Of a stretch of 64,000 bases of DNA, positions 1 to 7,839 are shown in pieces. The position numbers were made by a program, and so were the translations under genes. The stretch's first letter is position 1. The number at the start of each line of letters is the position of its first letter. The notes under the pieces were generated by a model, which saw only the letters and a program-made list of their open reading frames with translations, had not been told where the DNA came from and searched no databases. The DNA comes from Pseudomonas simiae (GTDB taxonomy: Bacteria > Pseudomonadota > Gammaproteobacteria > Pseudomonadales > Pseudomonadaceae). Where the stretch lies: assembly GCF_900111895.1 (NCBI RefSeq), contig NZ_FOKB01000001.1, positions 1,174,363 through 1,238,362 on the forward strand, in the 5' to 3' direction.

Positions 1-72
1 TCTACACCGGTGTGTCGTGGAGCTGGCGCTGAGCCCCTTGCCCAAACCCTGTTTTACTGGCATTGTCTGCGC

Positions 73-92
73 AATTGGCAATTATTCCCATT
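73..92 (+). promoter_or_regulatory. possible Fur-box-like site upstream of the sigma factor
   Basis: The stretch AATTGGCAATTATTCCCATT resembles degenerate Fur boxes that commonly precede fecI-type genes, because it carries AATTATT followed by CATT. It lies 16 bases before the chosen ATG. The match is weak and was made by eye. Bases 1-72 hold no feature that I can support. Confidence 0.25.
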
Positions 93-108
93 TGAGATCT
101 TTTTGCGC

Positions 109-651
109 ATGCACGACATTCCGGCCGCGCCAGGCGACTCCGTCCGGCAGCAGACCCTTACGGCGATGTACAGCGAGCACCACGGCTGGTTGCACGGCTG
201 GCTGCGCAAGAAACTCGGGTGTTCCCAGCATGCAGCGGACCTCGCCCATGACGCCTTCATCCGCGTCTTGATGCTGGCCGAACCTCAACAGATCAAAGAG
301 CCCCGCGCGTTCCTGGCCACCACGGCAGGGCGGTTGCTGATCGACGGCGCCCGTCGTCGTCGCATCGAAAAAGCCTACATGGAAGCCCTGGTGATCCAGT
401 GCGAGGACGCTGGCATGCCCGACCCGGCCGCGATTCATGTCGCGCTGCAAGCCCTGGAACGTATTGCGGAGATGCTTGCCGGGCTGCCTGCCAAGGCGCG
501 CGAAGCGTTCCTGCTGAGCCGCCTCGACGGGCTGACCTACAGCGAAATCGCCACACGCCTGGACGTGTCTGCCAGCACCGTCAAAAACTACATCTCCAGT
601 GCCTTGGTTCACTGCTACCACAGCCTGCACCCGGCAGACCCGCTGGCATGA
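109..651 (+). CDS. FecI-like ECF sigma factor
   Basis: This is a 180-residue extracytoplasmic-function sigma factor of the FecI (iron-starvation) type. The N-terminal half carries a region 2 pattern (YSEHHGWLHGWLRKKLG, then a DLAHDAFIRVL block). The C-terminal half carries a region 4 helix-turn-helix (LDGLTYSEIATRLDVSASTV). Such factors normally direct transcription of a TonB-dependent receptor gene after release by a FecR partner. I chose the ATG at 109 because the 33 codons upstream in the same frame look non-coding and the protein then has the family length. The stop overlaps the start of the FecR gene as ATGA, indicating translational coupling. No cognate receptor follows in this window. 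Confidence 0.9.
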   Translation: MHDIPAAPGDSVRQQTLTAMYSEHHGWLHGWLRKKLGCSQHAADLAHDAFIRVLMLAEPQQIKEPRAFLATTAGRLLIDGARRRRIEKAYMEALVIQCEDAGMPDPAAIHVALQALERIAEMLAGLPAKAREAFLLSRLDGLTYSEIATRLDVSASTVKNYISSALVHCYHSLHPADPLA

Positions 652-1580
652 GTTCCGAACAGATCATCCAACAAGCGGCGCAGTGGCTGACCCGCCTGCA
701 TGACGAAAACGTCACCGAGGCCGACCACCAGGCATTCAACACCTGGCGCCAGGCCGACCCGCGGCACGCTGTGGCCATCGAACGCATGGGCGCAGTATGG
801 GGCAGCCTCGACACGCTGCCGGCCAAGCCCGCACGCATTGCCTTGAACCGCGCATTCGCCCCGCGACGTGCGCGAGGTGCGCAAGCGGTGGGCTTGCTCG
901 GCGTGGTCCTGTGCGGCTGGCTGGGCCTGCAACACCTGCCGGTCTGGATGGCCGACCAGCGCACCGGCGTCGGCGAGCGCCGGCAGATCGCCCTCGAAGA
1001 CGGCAGCCAGTTGCAGCTCAACAGCAATTCGGCGGTCGACGTGAAATTCGACGGCCATCAACGGGTCATCGAGTTGCTGCAAGGCGAACTCTGGGTGGAC
1101 GTGGCCAAGGATGCGCAACGGCCGTTCGTGGTGCGTACCGACCAAGGTACGGCCACGGCATTGGGCACGCGTTATCTGGTCAAACGTGCAGCGGATGGCA
1201 CCACGGTGGTCACGGTGATCGAGTCCAGCGTCGCGGTCAAAGGCGCCACCCGCGACGGCGTCAACGTCACCGCCGGCCAGCGTTCGGTCCTCGATCACGG
1301 CCGCGCCCAGCCGCCGCAAGCCATCGGCAACAGCGACCCGGACGCCTGGACCCGTGGCCTGCTCAAGGTCAACGATCAACCCCTGAGCGACGTGCTGCAA
1401 ACCCTCGCCAGCTACCGCCATGGCATGCTGCGCTTCGACCCTCAGGCGTTGCAGGACCTGCGGGTGTCCGGTGTGTTCAAGCTGGATGATACGGCGGCGG
1501 CGCTGTCGTCACTGGCGGACAACCTGCCGATCCAGGTGGAGTACTTCACCGACCTGCTGGTGGTGGTCAAGCCGCGTTAG
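648..1580 (+). CDS. FecR-family anti-sigma / signal transducer
   Basis: This 310-residue inner-membrane regulator is partnered with the overlapping sigma factor. The N-terminal cytoplasmic part holds the FecR N-terminal pattern with AFNTWRQADPRHAVA. One membrane segment spans about residues 79-97, and the periplasmic FecR domain follows (RQIALEDGSQLQLNSNS, then LGTRYLV). The C-terminal third has the STN-like portion that contacts a receptor's signalling domain. The start ATG at 648 lies inside the sigma-factor stop (ATGA). Its last four bases overlap the stop of the convergent activator gene at 1577, so there is no room for a private terminator between them. Confidence 0.92.
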   Translation: MSSEQIIQQAAQWLTRLHDENVTEADHQAFNTWRQADPRHAVAIERMGAVWGSLDTLPAKPARIALNRAFAPRRARGAQAVGLLGVVLCGWLGLQHLPVWMADQRTGVGERRQIALEDGSQLQLNSNSAVDVKFDGHQRVIELLQGELWVDVAKDAQRPFVVRTDQGTATALGTRYLVKRAADGTTVVTVIESSVAVKGATRDGVNVTAGQRSVLDHGRAQPPQAIGNSDPDAWTRGLLKVNDQPLSDVLQTLASYRHGMLRFDPQALQDLRVSGVFKLDDTAAALSSLADNLPIQVEYFTDLLVVVKPR

Positions 1581-3394
1581 CCTTCGTGCTGGCGCAGGCG
1601 TTTGTACAAGGTGTTGCGGCTCACCCCCAGCTCCCGCGCCAGGTGGGAGATGTTCCCGCCTGCCGCCTTCAAACGCTGGTTCAGATCGATGCTGTCATCC
1701 AGGTATTCACTGGCGGGCAGCGGTGGATCTACCTTCAAGTCCACAAAAAAATCATCCGGCAGGTGTTCCGCGCGGATCGGCTGTTCCTCAGCCATGGCCA
1801 GCGCCACCTGCAACACGCTGCTCACCTGACGCAGATTCCCCGGCCACGGGTGCTGTTCGAATAACGCCAGCACTTCGGCGCTGAGGCCTGCCCATTGAGT
1901 CGGCTCGCGGTGTTGCTGCCACAGTTGTTGGAACAGTGCCTGCTTATCGGTACGTTCGCGCAACGGCGGCAGTTCCAAGGTCAAGCCGCCGATGCGGTAG
2001 TACAAATCCTCACGAAAACGTCCGGCCTGCACCAGCTCGCGCAGTGCACGGTTGGTGGCCGAGATGATTCGCAGATCTACCGGGAACAGCTCGCTGCTGC
2101 CCACCGGCTGTACACAGCGCTCCTGCAGCACCCGCAGCAAACGGGCCTGGGTCGGCAGGGGCATATCACCGATCTCGTCGAGAAACAGCGTGCCCTTGTC
2201 GGCCTTGCGGATCAGGCCGATGCTGCCTTTCTGATTGGCGCCGGTGAAGGCGCCTTTTTCATAGCCGAACAGTTCCGATTCCACCAGCTCGGCGGGAATC
2301 GCCGCACAGTTCACCGCGATAAACGCCTTCTGGCTGCGCGAACTGGCCTGGTGCAGGGCTTTGACGAACACTTCCTTGCCCACGCCGGTTTCGCCATGGA
2401 TCAGCAGCGGAATGTCCTTTTCCAGTAAGCGTTCAGCCTGGCGCACGGCCTTCTCCACGCGTACATCGCCGAAGTGCAGGGTCTTGAGGCCAATCGACGC
2501 AGGCGTCGGTGGCGTCGGCTCGGTGAACACGCGCGCCTGCACGGGCATCTGCTTGGGGCGTCTCAACACGCATTGGAAGCGGTTGCGTCCTGCGGCCTGC
2601 AGGGAGAAAGGCAATCCTTCCGGCTGGTTCAACAACTCCAGCAATGACACCTTGAACAAACTGTCGATCATCACCCGCGACAAGCTGATGCCCAGCAGGT
2701 TGTCGGCACGCCGGTTGGCTGACAGCACCTGACCGCTCTCATCGAAGATCAGCAGGCCGGCCCACTGGCTGTCGAGGTTGCTCAGGCCGGTGTTGAAGGT
2801 CAGTTGGAAGTGCTCGCCGCGAAACAGGTTGAGGATCAGCCGGTTTTCCACGGTCTGGCTCATCATCTTGACCATGCCCAGGGTGTGCGAGGGCGGCAGG
2901 TAGCTGTCGCTGGACACATCCAGCACCGCGATGATCTCGCGCTGCGCATCGAAAATCGGCGCCGCCGAGCCGGTCATGAAGCGGTTGGCCTTGAGGAAGT
3001 GTTCATCGTGCTCGATATGCACCGCCTGGGCACAGGCCAGCGCGGTGCCGATGGCATTGGTGCCGCTGGAGCGCTCCATCCAGCTGGCGCCGGGGTTGAA
3101 GCCTCTGGCCAGCTTGGGGTCGATAAATCGCTGGGTGCCCCAGCTGGTCAGCACCTGGCCCTGGTTGTCGGCCAGCATGATCAGGCAGTTGGAATTACTG
3201 AGGATGTTTTCGTAGTAGGGCAGCACTTCCTGATGCGTGGTCTGTACCAGCGAGTGCTGGCTTTCCAGCAGTTGACTGATGCCCTCGGCGGGGAGCTGGT
3301 CGAAGCTGGGCGTGCTCTGGTGGTCCAGGCCGAAGGCGCGGCAGCGGCGCCAGGATTCCTGGATAAGGGTGTCGTGAGCCAGTGGTTCGGCCAT
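1577..3394 (-). CDS. sigma-54-dependent enhancer-binding regulator (GAF-AAA+-Fis, AcoR-like)
   Basis: This 605-residue activator has a GAF-type sensory region at about residues 60-190 and a PAS-like stretch at about 205-290. An AAA+ domain follows, with Walker A GETGVGKE at 334-341 and the sigma-54 contact loop GAFTGA at 381-386. A Fis-type helix-turn-helix lies at the extreme C-terminus (HLARELGVSRNTLYKRLR). I chose the ATG at 3394 because it has a GAAGG ribosome-binding site just upstream and the 38 codons before it are not protein-like. It is divergent from the ABC importer operon at 3659, which has a sigma-54 promoter and repeated GAACTGTTC boxes, so that operon is its probable target. 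The AcoR resemblance rests on architecture; the ligand is unknown. Confidence 0.93.
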   Translation of the reverse strand: MAEPLAHDTLIQESWRRCRAFGLDHQSTPSFDQLPAEGISQLLESQHSLVQTTHQEVLPYYENILSNSNCLIMLADNQGQVLTSWGTQRFIDPKLARGFNPGASWMERSSGTNAIGTALACAQAVHIEHDEHFLKANRFMTGSAAPIFDAQREIIAVLDVSSDSYLPPSHTLGMVKMMSQTVENRLILNLFRGEHFQLTFNTGLSNLDSQWAGLLIFDESGQVLSANRRADNLLGISLSRVMIDSLFKVSLLELLNQPEGLPFSLQAAGRNRFQCVLRRPKQMPVQARVFTEPTPPTPASIGLKTLHFGDVRVEKAVRQAERLLEKDIPLLIHGETGVGKEVFVKALHQASSRSQKAFIAVNCAAIPAELVESELFGYEKGAFTGANQKGSIGLIRKADKGTLFLDEIGDMPLPTQARLLRVLQERCVQPVGSSELFPVDLRIISATNRALRELVQAGRFREDLYYRIGGLTLELPPLRERTDKQALFQQLWQQHREPTQWAGLSAEVLALFEQHPWPGNLRQVSSVLQVALAMAEEQPIRAEHLPDDFFVDLKVDPPLPASEYLDDSIDLNQRLKAAGGNISHLARELGVSRNTLYKRLRQHEG

Positions 3395-3485
3395 GGGGTG
3401 ACCTTCGTTTTTATTGTTATTGGGCTTGCACAATCTGCCTGGAAAAACCGCTCCCACAGTTGCCCTGTGTTGTGCATGAGAGTGT

Positions 3486-3554
3486 TGTTCAGAACTGTTC
3501 ATTGTCAACCCCTGAACTGTTCAATTGTTCAGTCAGATTGTTCACTCTCGAACA
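3486..3554. promoter_or_regulatory. array of TGTTC/GAACA inverted repeats (candidate activator UAS)
   Basis: GAACTGTTC occurs twice, at 3492-3500 and 3514-3522, with starts 22 bases apart (about two helical turns). A third inverted repeat, TGTTC-N6-GAACA, lies at 3539-3554. Further TGTTC half-sites sit at 3486-3490 and 3526-3530. The array lies about 45-110 bases upstream of the sigma-54 promoter, a usual distance for enhancer-binding proteins. The divergent activator gene is the obvious candidate to bind here, possibly also controlling itself. Confidence 0.6.
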
Positions 3555-3597
3555 TCGCTTTCACCCCATTTCCTTGCACATCAAACACTTGTCGATT

Positions 3598-3614
3598 TGG
3601 CACGAAACTCGCTC
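3598..3614 (+). promoter_or_regulatory. sigma-54 (-24/-12) promoter of the ABC importer operon
   Basis: TGGCAC at 3598-3603, five bases, then TCGCT closely matches the TGGCAC-N5-TTGCW consensus, with one mismatch in the -12 element. Transcription would start near 3624, about 35 bases before the first ATG. The neighbouring gene encodes a GAFTGA-containing activator, which supports the call. Confidence 0.7.
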
Positions 3615-3658
3615 TGACAGCTGGCCAGATTCATTCCAATAATAAAAAAGGTCGTGTC

Positions 3659-4753
3659 ATGTCATTGACCCTGGAACATGTCTCCCGCGTTGTCGAAGGC
3701 CAGACCTGGATCGACGACGCCACCCTGCGTTTCGAAGCCGGTTCCTTCAACGTCTTGCTCGGCCGCACCCTGTCCGGCAAGACCAGCCTGATGCGCCTGA
3801 TGGCCGGCTTGGATAAGCCCAACAGCGGTCGCATCCTGATGAACGGTGTGGATGTCACGCAAAAGCCGGTGCGCCTGCGCAACGTGTCGATGGTCTACCA
3901 GCAGTTCATCAACTACCCGACCATGACGGTGTTCGAGAACATCGCCTCGCCGTTGCGCCAGGCCGGTGTGTCCAATGAGCTGATCCAGAGCAAAGTGCTG
4001 GAAACCGCGAAGATGCTGCGCATCGAGAAATTCCTCCAGCGTCACCCGCTGGAACTCTCCGGTGGCCAGCAGCAGCGCACGGCCATGGCGCGCGCACTGG
4101 TCAAGGACGCAGAGCTGATCCTGTTCGACGAACCACTGGTGAACCTGGACTACAAACTGCGCGAAGAACTGCGTCAGGAAATGCGCGAGCTGTTCGCCGC
4201 GCGCCACACCATCGCCATCTACGCCACCACCGAGCCCAATGAAGCGTTGGCCCTGGGCGGCACCACCACCATTCTTCACGAAGGCCGGGTGATTCAGAGC
4301 GGCAAGGCTGCCGAGGTCTATCACCAGCCGCGTACCGTGCTGGCCGCCGAGCTGTTTTCCGAGCCGCCGATCAACCTGATGCCGGGGCGTATCAGCGGCA
4401 ATGAGGTGAGCTTTGCCAATTTCGTGCACTTCCCGCTGAACGTCGATCTGCGCCCGATTGGCGAAGGCGAATTCCGTTTTGGCGTACGCCCCAGCCATAT
4501 CAGCCTGGTGCCAAGCAACGATGACGATCTGGAGCTGGCGGTCACCGTGGAAGTCGCGGAGATCAGTGGTTCGGAAACCTTCCTGCATGTGCGCAGCGAA
4601 CATTTCCTGCTGGTACTGCACCTGCCGGGGGTGCACGAATACGACGTCGACGCGCCGATCCGCGTGTATATCCCCACCCATAAACTGTTTGTGTTCGATG
4701 GGCAGGGCCGTTTGGTCCAGGCCCCCGGGCGCCGTGTTGCGAGGGTTGCCTGA
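3659..4753 (+). CDS. ABC transporter ATP-binding protein, GlpS-like
   Basis: This 364-residue nucleotide-binding subunit belongs to a carbohydrate/polyol ABC importer (family of MalK/UgpC). The Walker A is unusual, GRTLSGKT at 35-42, keeping only GKT of the canonical loop. The Q-loop is at VYQQ, the signature LSGGQ at 133-137 is canonical, and Walker B is LILFDE at 153-158. The switch histidine is replaced by threonine (YATTEP, T191). A regulatory OB-like domain fills the C-terminal 130 residues. The order ATPase-ATPase-permease-permease-small membrane protein-binding protein matches the rhizobial glycerol transporter GlpSTPQUV, so glycerol or a related polyol is a reasonable guess. ATG at 3659 follows an AAAAAAGG ribosome-binding site. 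Confidence 0.85.
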   Translation: MSLTLEHVSRVVEGQTWIDDATLRFEAGSFNVLLGRTLSGKTSLMRLMAGLDKPNSGRILMNGVDVTQKPVRLRNVSMVYQQFINYPTMTVFENIASPLRQAGVSNELIQSKVLETAKMLRIEKFLQRHPLELSGGQQQRTAMARALVKDAELILFDEPLVNLDYKLREELRQEMRELFAARHTIAIYATTEPNEALALGGTTTILHEGRVIQSGKAAEVYHQPRTVLAAELFSEPPINLMPGRISGNEVSFANFVHFPLNVDLRPIGEGEFRFGVRPSHISLVPSNDDDLELAVTVEVAEISGSETFLHVRSEHFLLVLHLPGVHEYDVDAPIRVYIPTHKLFVFDGQGRLVQAPGRRVARVA

Positions 4754-5850
4754 TGGCCGAGATCCATTTGCAGAACCTGGCGCATAGCTACAGCCCTACG
4801 CCGAGCGGTCCTGAGGACTACGCCATTCGGGAAATGAACCATGTGTGGGAGCAGGGTGGGGCCTACGCCTTGCTTGGGCCGTCGGGCTGCGGCAAGTCGA
4901 CCCTGCTCAACATCATCTCCGGCCTGCTCAGCCCGTCCGAAGGCCAGGTGCTGTTTGACAGCAAAGTGGTCAATGACCTCTCCCCGGAAAAACGCAACAT
5001 CGCCCAGGTGTTCCAGTTTCCGGTGGTGTACGACACCATGACGGTGTTCGACAACCTCGCGTTCCCGCTGCGCAACCAGGGCATGGCCGAGGCAAAAATC
5101 CACAGCAAGGTGCAGGAAATTGCCGAAGTTCTCGACCTGCAGAACCTGCTGACCAAGAAGGCCCGCAACCTCACCGCCGACGAGAAACAGAAAGTCTCCA
5201 TGGGCCGTGGCCTGGTGCGTGACGACGTGTCGGCAATCCTGTTCGATGAACCGTTGACGGTGATCGATCCGCACCTCAAGTGGAAACTGCGACGCAAACT
5301 CAAGCAGATCCACGAGCAGTTCAACATCACCATGGTCTACGTCACCCACGATCAGTTGGAGGCCTCGACCTTCGCCGACAAGATCGCGGTGATGTACGGC
5401 GGCCAGATCGTGCAATTCGGCACACCCCGCGATCTGTTCGAACGGCCCAGCCATACTTTTGTCGGCTATTTCATCGGCAGCCCTGGGATGAATCTGATCG
5501 AGGTGCAAGCCGACGCGGGCGGGGTGCGGTTTGCCGACACCCACCTGCCATTGCCAGCGGCCTTGCAGCAACGTATTGCCAACACCGAGTACAAAAAGCT
5601 GCAGGTCGGTATCCGCCCGGAATTCATCCACGTGTGGGACGAGTACAACCCTGACGCCCTGCAGGCCGATATCACTCATCTCGAAGACCTCGGCACCTAC
5701 AAGATTATTACCCTCAACCTCAACGGCGCGTTGCTCAAGGTACGCCTGGCCGAAGACAAACCCGTGCCCGAAGGCAAGGCCTCCATCAGCTTTCCCGCGC
5801 AGTGGTTGATGGTGTACGCCGACGATTACCTGCTGGAGGTGCAGCCATGA
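4753..5850 (+). CDS. ABC transporter ATP-binding protein, GlpT-like (ATPase, not the G3P antiporter)
   Basis: This is the second ATP-binding subunit of the importer, 365 residues. Walker A GPSGCGKS at 42-49, Walker B ILFDEP and the switch histidine in YVTHD (H199) are all canonical. The signature motif is degenerate: LTADE at 140-144 in place of LSGGQ. This complements the partner subunit, which has a good signature but a poor Walker A and no switch histidine. The start codon shares a base with the stop of the preceding gene (TGATG). The C-terminal third is the regulatory domain found in MalK-type subunits. Confidence 0.87.
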   Translation: MAEIHLQNLAHSYSPTPSGPEDYAIREMNHVWEQGGAYALLGPSGCGKSTLLNIISGLLSPSEGQVLFDSKVVNDLSPEKRNIAQVFQFPVVYDTMTVFDNLAFPLRNQGMAEAKIHSKVQEIAEVLDLQNLLTKKARNLTADEKQKVSMGRGLVRDDVSAILFDEPLTVIDPHLKWKLRRKLKQIHEQFNITMVYVTHDQLEASTFADKIAVMYGGQIVQFGTPRDLFERPSHTFVGYFIGSPGMNLIEVQADAGGVRFADTHLPLPAALQQRIANTEYKKLQVGIRPEFIHVWDEYNPDALQADITHLEDLGTYKIITLNLNGALLKVRLAEDKPVPEGKASISFPAQWLMVYADDYLLEVQP

Positions 5851-6713
5851 ACAAGGTGCAAAACAACAAGGCCTGGTGGCTGGTGCTGCCAGTGTTCCTG
5901 CTGGTGGCATTCAGTGCGGTGATCCCGATGATGACCGTGGTCAACTACTCGGTGCAGGACATCTTCGACCAGTCCAGTCGCTACTTCGTCGGTGCCGACT
6001 GGTATAAGCAGGTGCTGCTTGACCCACGCCTGCACGATTCGCTGCTGCGTCAGTTCATTTACTCGGCCTGCGTGTTGCTGATCGAAATCCCGTTGGGCAT
6101 CGCCATCGCCCTGACCATGCCGACCAAGGGCCGCTGGTCTTCGCTGGTGCTGATCATCCTCGCCATCCCGCTGCTGATCCCATGGAACGTGGTAGGGACA
6201 ATCTGGCAGATCTTCGGTCGCGCCGATATCGGCCTGCTGGGTTACAGCCTCAACGCCCTGGGCATCAGTTATAACTACGCCGCCAACACCATGGACGCCT
6301 GGGTAACGGTGCTGGTGATGGACGTATGGCACTGGACTTCCCTGGTGGCGCTGCTCTGCTACTCCGGACTGCGCGCGATTCCGGACGTGTACTACCAGGC
6401 TGCGCGGATTGATCGCGCATCGCCCTGGGCGGTGTTCCGACATATCCAGTTGCCGAAGATGAAAAGCGTGCTGCTGATCGCGGTGATGCTGCGCTTTATG
6501 GACAGCTTCATGATCTACACCGAGCCTTTCGTCCTCACCGGCGGCGGTCCGGGTAACGCTACTACGTTCCTGAGTCAGACGCTGACCCAGATGGCTGTAG
6601 GCCAATTCGACCTGGGCCCGGCGGCGGCATTCTCGCTGGTGTATTTCCTGATCATCCTGTTGGTGTCCTGGCTGTTCTACACCGCCATGACCCACTCCGA
6701 CGCCAACCGCTGA
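5847..6713 (+). CDS. ABC transporter permease, GlpP-like (MalF type)
   Basis: This 288-residue inner-membrane subunit has six predicted membrane helices. The cytoplasmic EAA-type loop is recognisable as YYQAARIDRASPWAVF near residues 180-200, which docks to the ATPases. It starts with ATGA overlapping the upstream stop; the 15 codons in front of this ATG belong to the previous gene's antisense of frame and were discarded. The TGGGPGNATT segment near the C-terminus is typical of MalF-class permeases of carbohydrate importers. It is part of the six-gene operon 3659-9582. Confidence 0.88.
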   Translation: MNKVQNNKAWWLVLPVFLLVAFSAVIPMMTVVNYSVQDIFDQSSRYFVGADWYKQVLLDPRLHDSLLRQFIYSACVLLIEIPLGIAIALTMPTKGRWSSLVLIILAIPLLIPWNVVGTIWQIFGRADIGLLGYSLNALGISYNYAANTMDAWVTVLVMDVWHWTSLVALLCYSGLRAIPDVYYQAARIDRASPWAVFRHIQLPKMKSVLLIAVMLRFMDSFMIYTEPFVLTGGGPGNATTFLSQTLTQMAVGQFDLGPAAAFSLVYFLIILLVSWLFYTAMTHSDANR

Positions 6714-6723
6714 GGCCGCCAAC

Positions 6724-7524
6724 ATGAGTAAGCGCAAGGTTATTCCGCTGCTGATCTACATCCTGTTCCTGCTGGTGCCGATCTACTGGCTGCTGAACAT
6801 GTCCTTCAAGAGCAACACCGAAATCCTCGGCGGGTTGACGCTGTTTCCGCAGGATTTCACCCTGGCCAACTACAAGGTGATCTTCACCGACCCGAGTTGG
6901 TACACCGGCTACCTCAACTCGCTGTACTACGTAAGCCTGAACACGGTGATCTCCCTGAGCGTGGCGCTGCCGGCGGCCTATGCGTTTTCGCGCTACCGCT
7001 TCCTGGGCGACAAGCATCTGTTCTTCTGGTTGCTGACCAACCGCATGGCGCCACCGGCGGTGTTCCTGCTGCCGTTCTTCCAGCTGTATTCGTCCATCGG
7101 GCTGTTCGACACGCACATCGCGGTGGCGCTGGCGCACTGCCTGTTCAACGTGCCGTTGGCGGTGTGGATCCTTGAAGGCTTCATGTCCGGCGTGCCCAAG
7201 GAAATCGACGAAACCGCCTACATCGACGGCTACTCGTTTCCTAAGTTCTTCGTGAAGATTTTTATCCCGTTGATCGGCTCCGGCATCGGTGTCACCGCGT
7301 TTTTCTGCTTCATGTTCTCCTGGGTCGAACTGTTGCTGGCGCGCACCCTGACCTCGGTCAATGCCAAGCCCATCGCGGCGGTGATGACCCGCACGGTGTC
7401 GGCGTCGGGTATCGATTGGGGCGTGCTGGCGGCGGCGGGGGTGTTGACTATCCTTCCCGGCATGCTGGTGATCTGGTTTGTTCGCAACCACGTGGCCAAG
7501 GGCTTTGCCCTGGGCCGGGTCTGA
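6724..7524 (+). CDS. ABC transporter permease, GlpQ-like (MalG type)
   Basis: This 266-residue second permease begins ten bases after the first. The N-terminal helix carries the MalG-class pattern (LLVPIYWLLNMSFKS), followed by five more helices. The EAA loop is visible as EIDETAYIDGYSFPKF at about residues 160-175. It pairs with the preceding permease to form the channel of the importer. GlpQ here means the rhizobial transporter subunit name, not the glycerophosphodiesterase. Confidence 0.88.
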   Translation: MSKRKVIPLLIYILFLLVPIYWLLNMSFKSNTEILGGLTLFPQDFTLANYKVIFTDPSWYTGYLNSLYYVSLNTVISLSVALPAAYAFSRYRFLGDKHLFFWLLTNRMAPPAVFLLPFFQLYSSIGLFDTHIAVALAHCLFNVPLAVWILEGFMSGVPKEIDETAYIDGYSFPKFFVKIFIPLIGSGIGVTAFFCFMFSWVELLLARTLTSVNAKPIAAVMTRTVSASGIDWGVLAAAGVLTILPGMLVIWFVRNHVAKGFALGRV

Positions 7525-7534
7525 GGAGTCGATG

Positions 7535-7807
7535 ATGGAATGGATGGCCTGGACCACCCCCACCGCGCTGTTTTTTGGTGCCATAGCCCTGATCCTGGCG
7601 GGCATGACCACTTGGGAGCTGCGTTCTCCGAGTATTCCCCGGCGTGGGTTCTTACCGATCAGCACCACCCGTGGTGATCGTTTGTTTATCGGTCTTCTCG
7701 GCAGCGCCTACCTGCATTTGCTGGTCATCGGCGTTACCGACTGGAGCATCTGGGTGGCGTCCGCGCTCTCCCTGGTATGGCTGTTGAGTGTGATGCGTTG
7801 GGGCTAG
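7535..7807 (+). CDS. DUF2160-type small membrane protein, GlpU-like
   Basis: This 90-residue protein has two to three hydrophobic segments (FFGAIALILAGMTTW, LLGSAYLHLLVIGV, then IWVASALSLVWLL) and the conserved SIPRRGFLPISTTRGDRLF loop. It occupies the position of GlpU in glycerol ABC operons. Its role is unknown, possibly an accessory transporter subunit. Two adjacent ATGs (7532 and 7535) are possible. I prefer 7535, six bases after a GAGGAG ribosome-binding site at 7523-7528; 7532 would leave only three bases. Confidence 0.8.
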   Translation: MEWMAWTTPTALFFGAIALILAGMTTWELRSPSIPRRGFLPISTTRGDRLFIGLLGSAYLHLLVIGVTDWSIWVASALSLVWLLSVMRWG

Positions 7808-7839
7808 TGCCCTTATGAATAAACAACCTGGAGGTCTCT

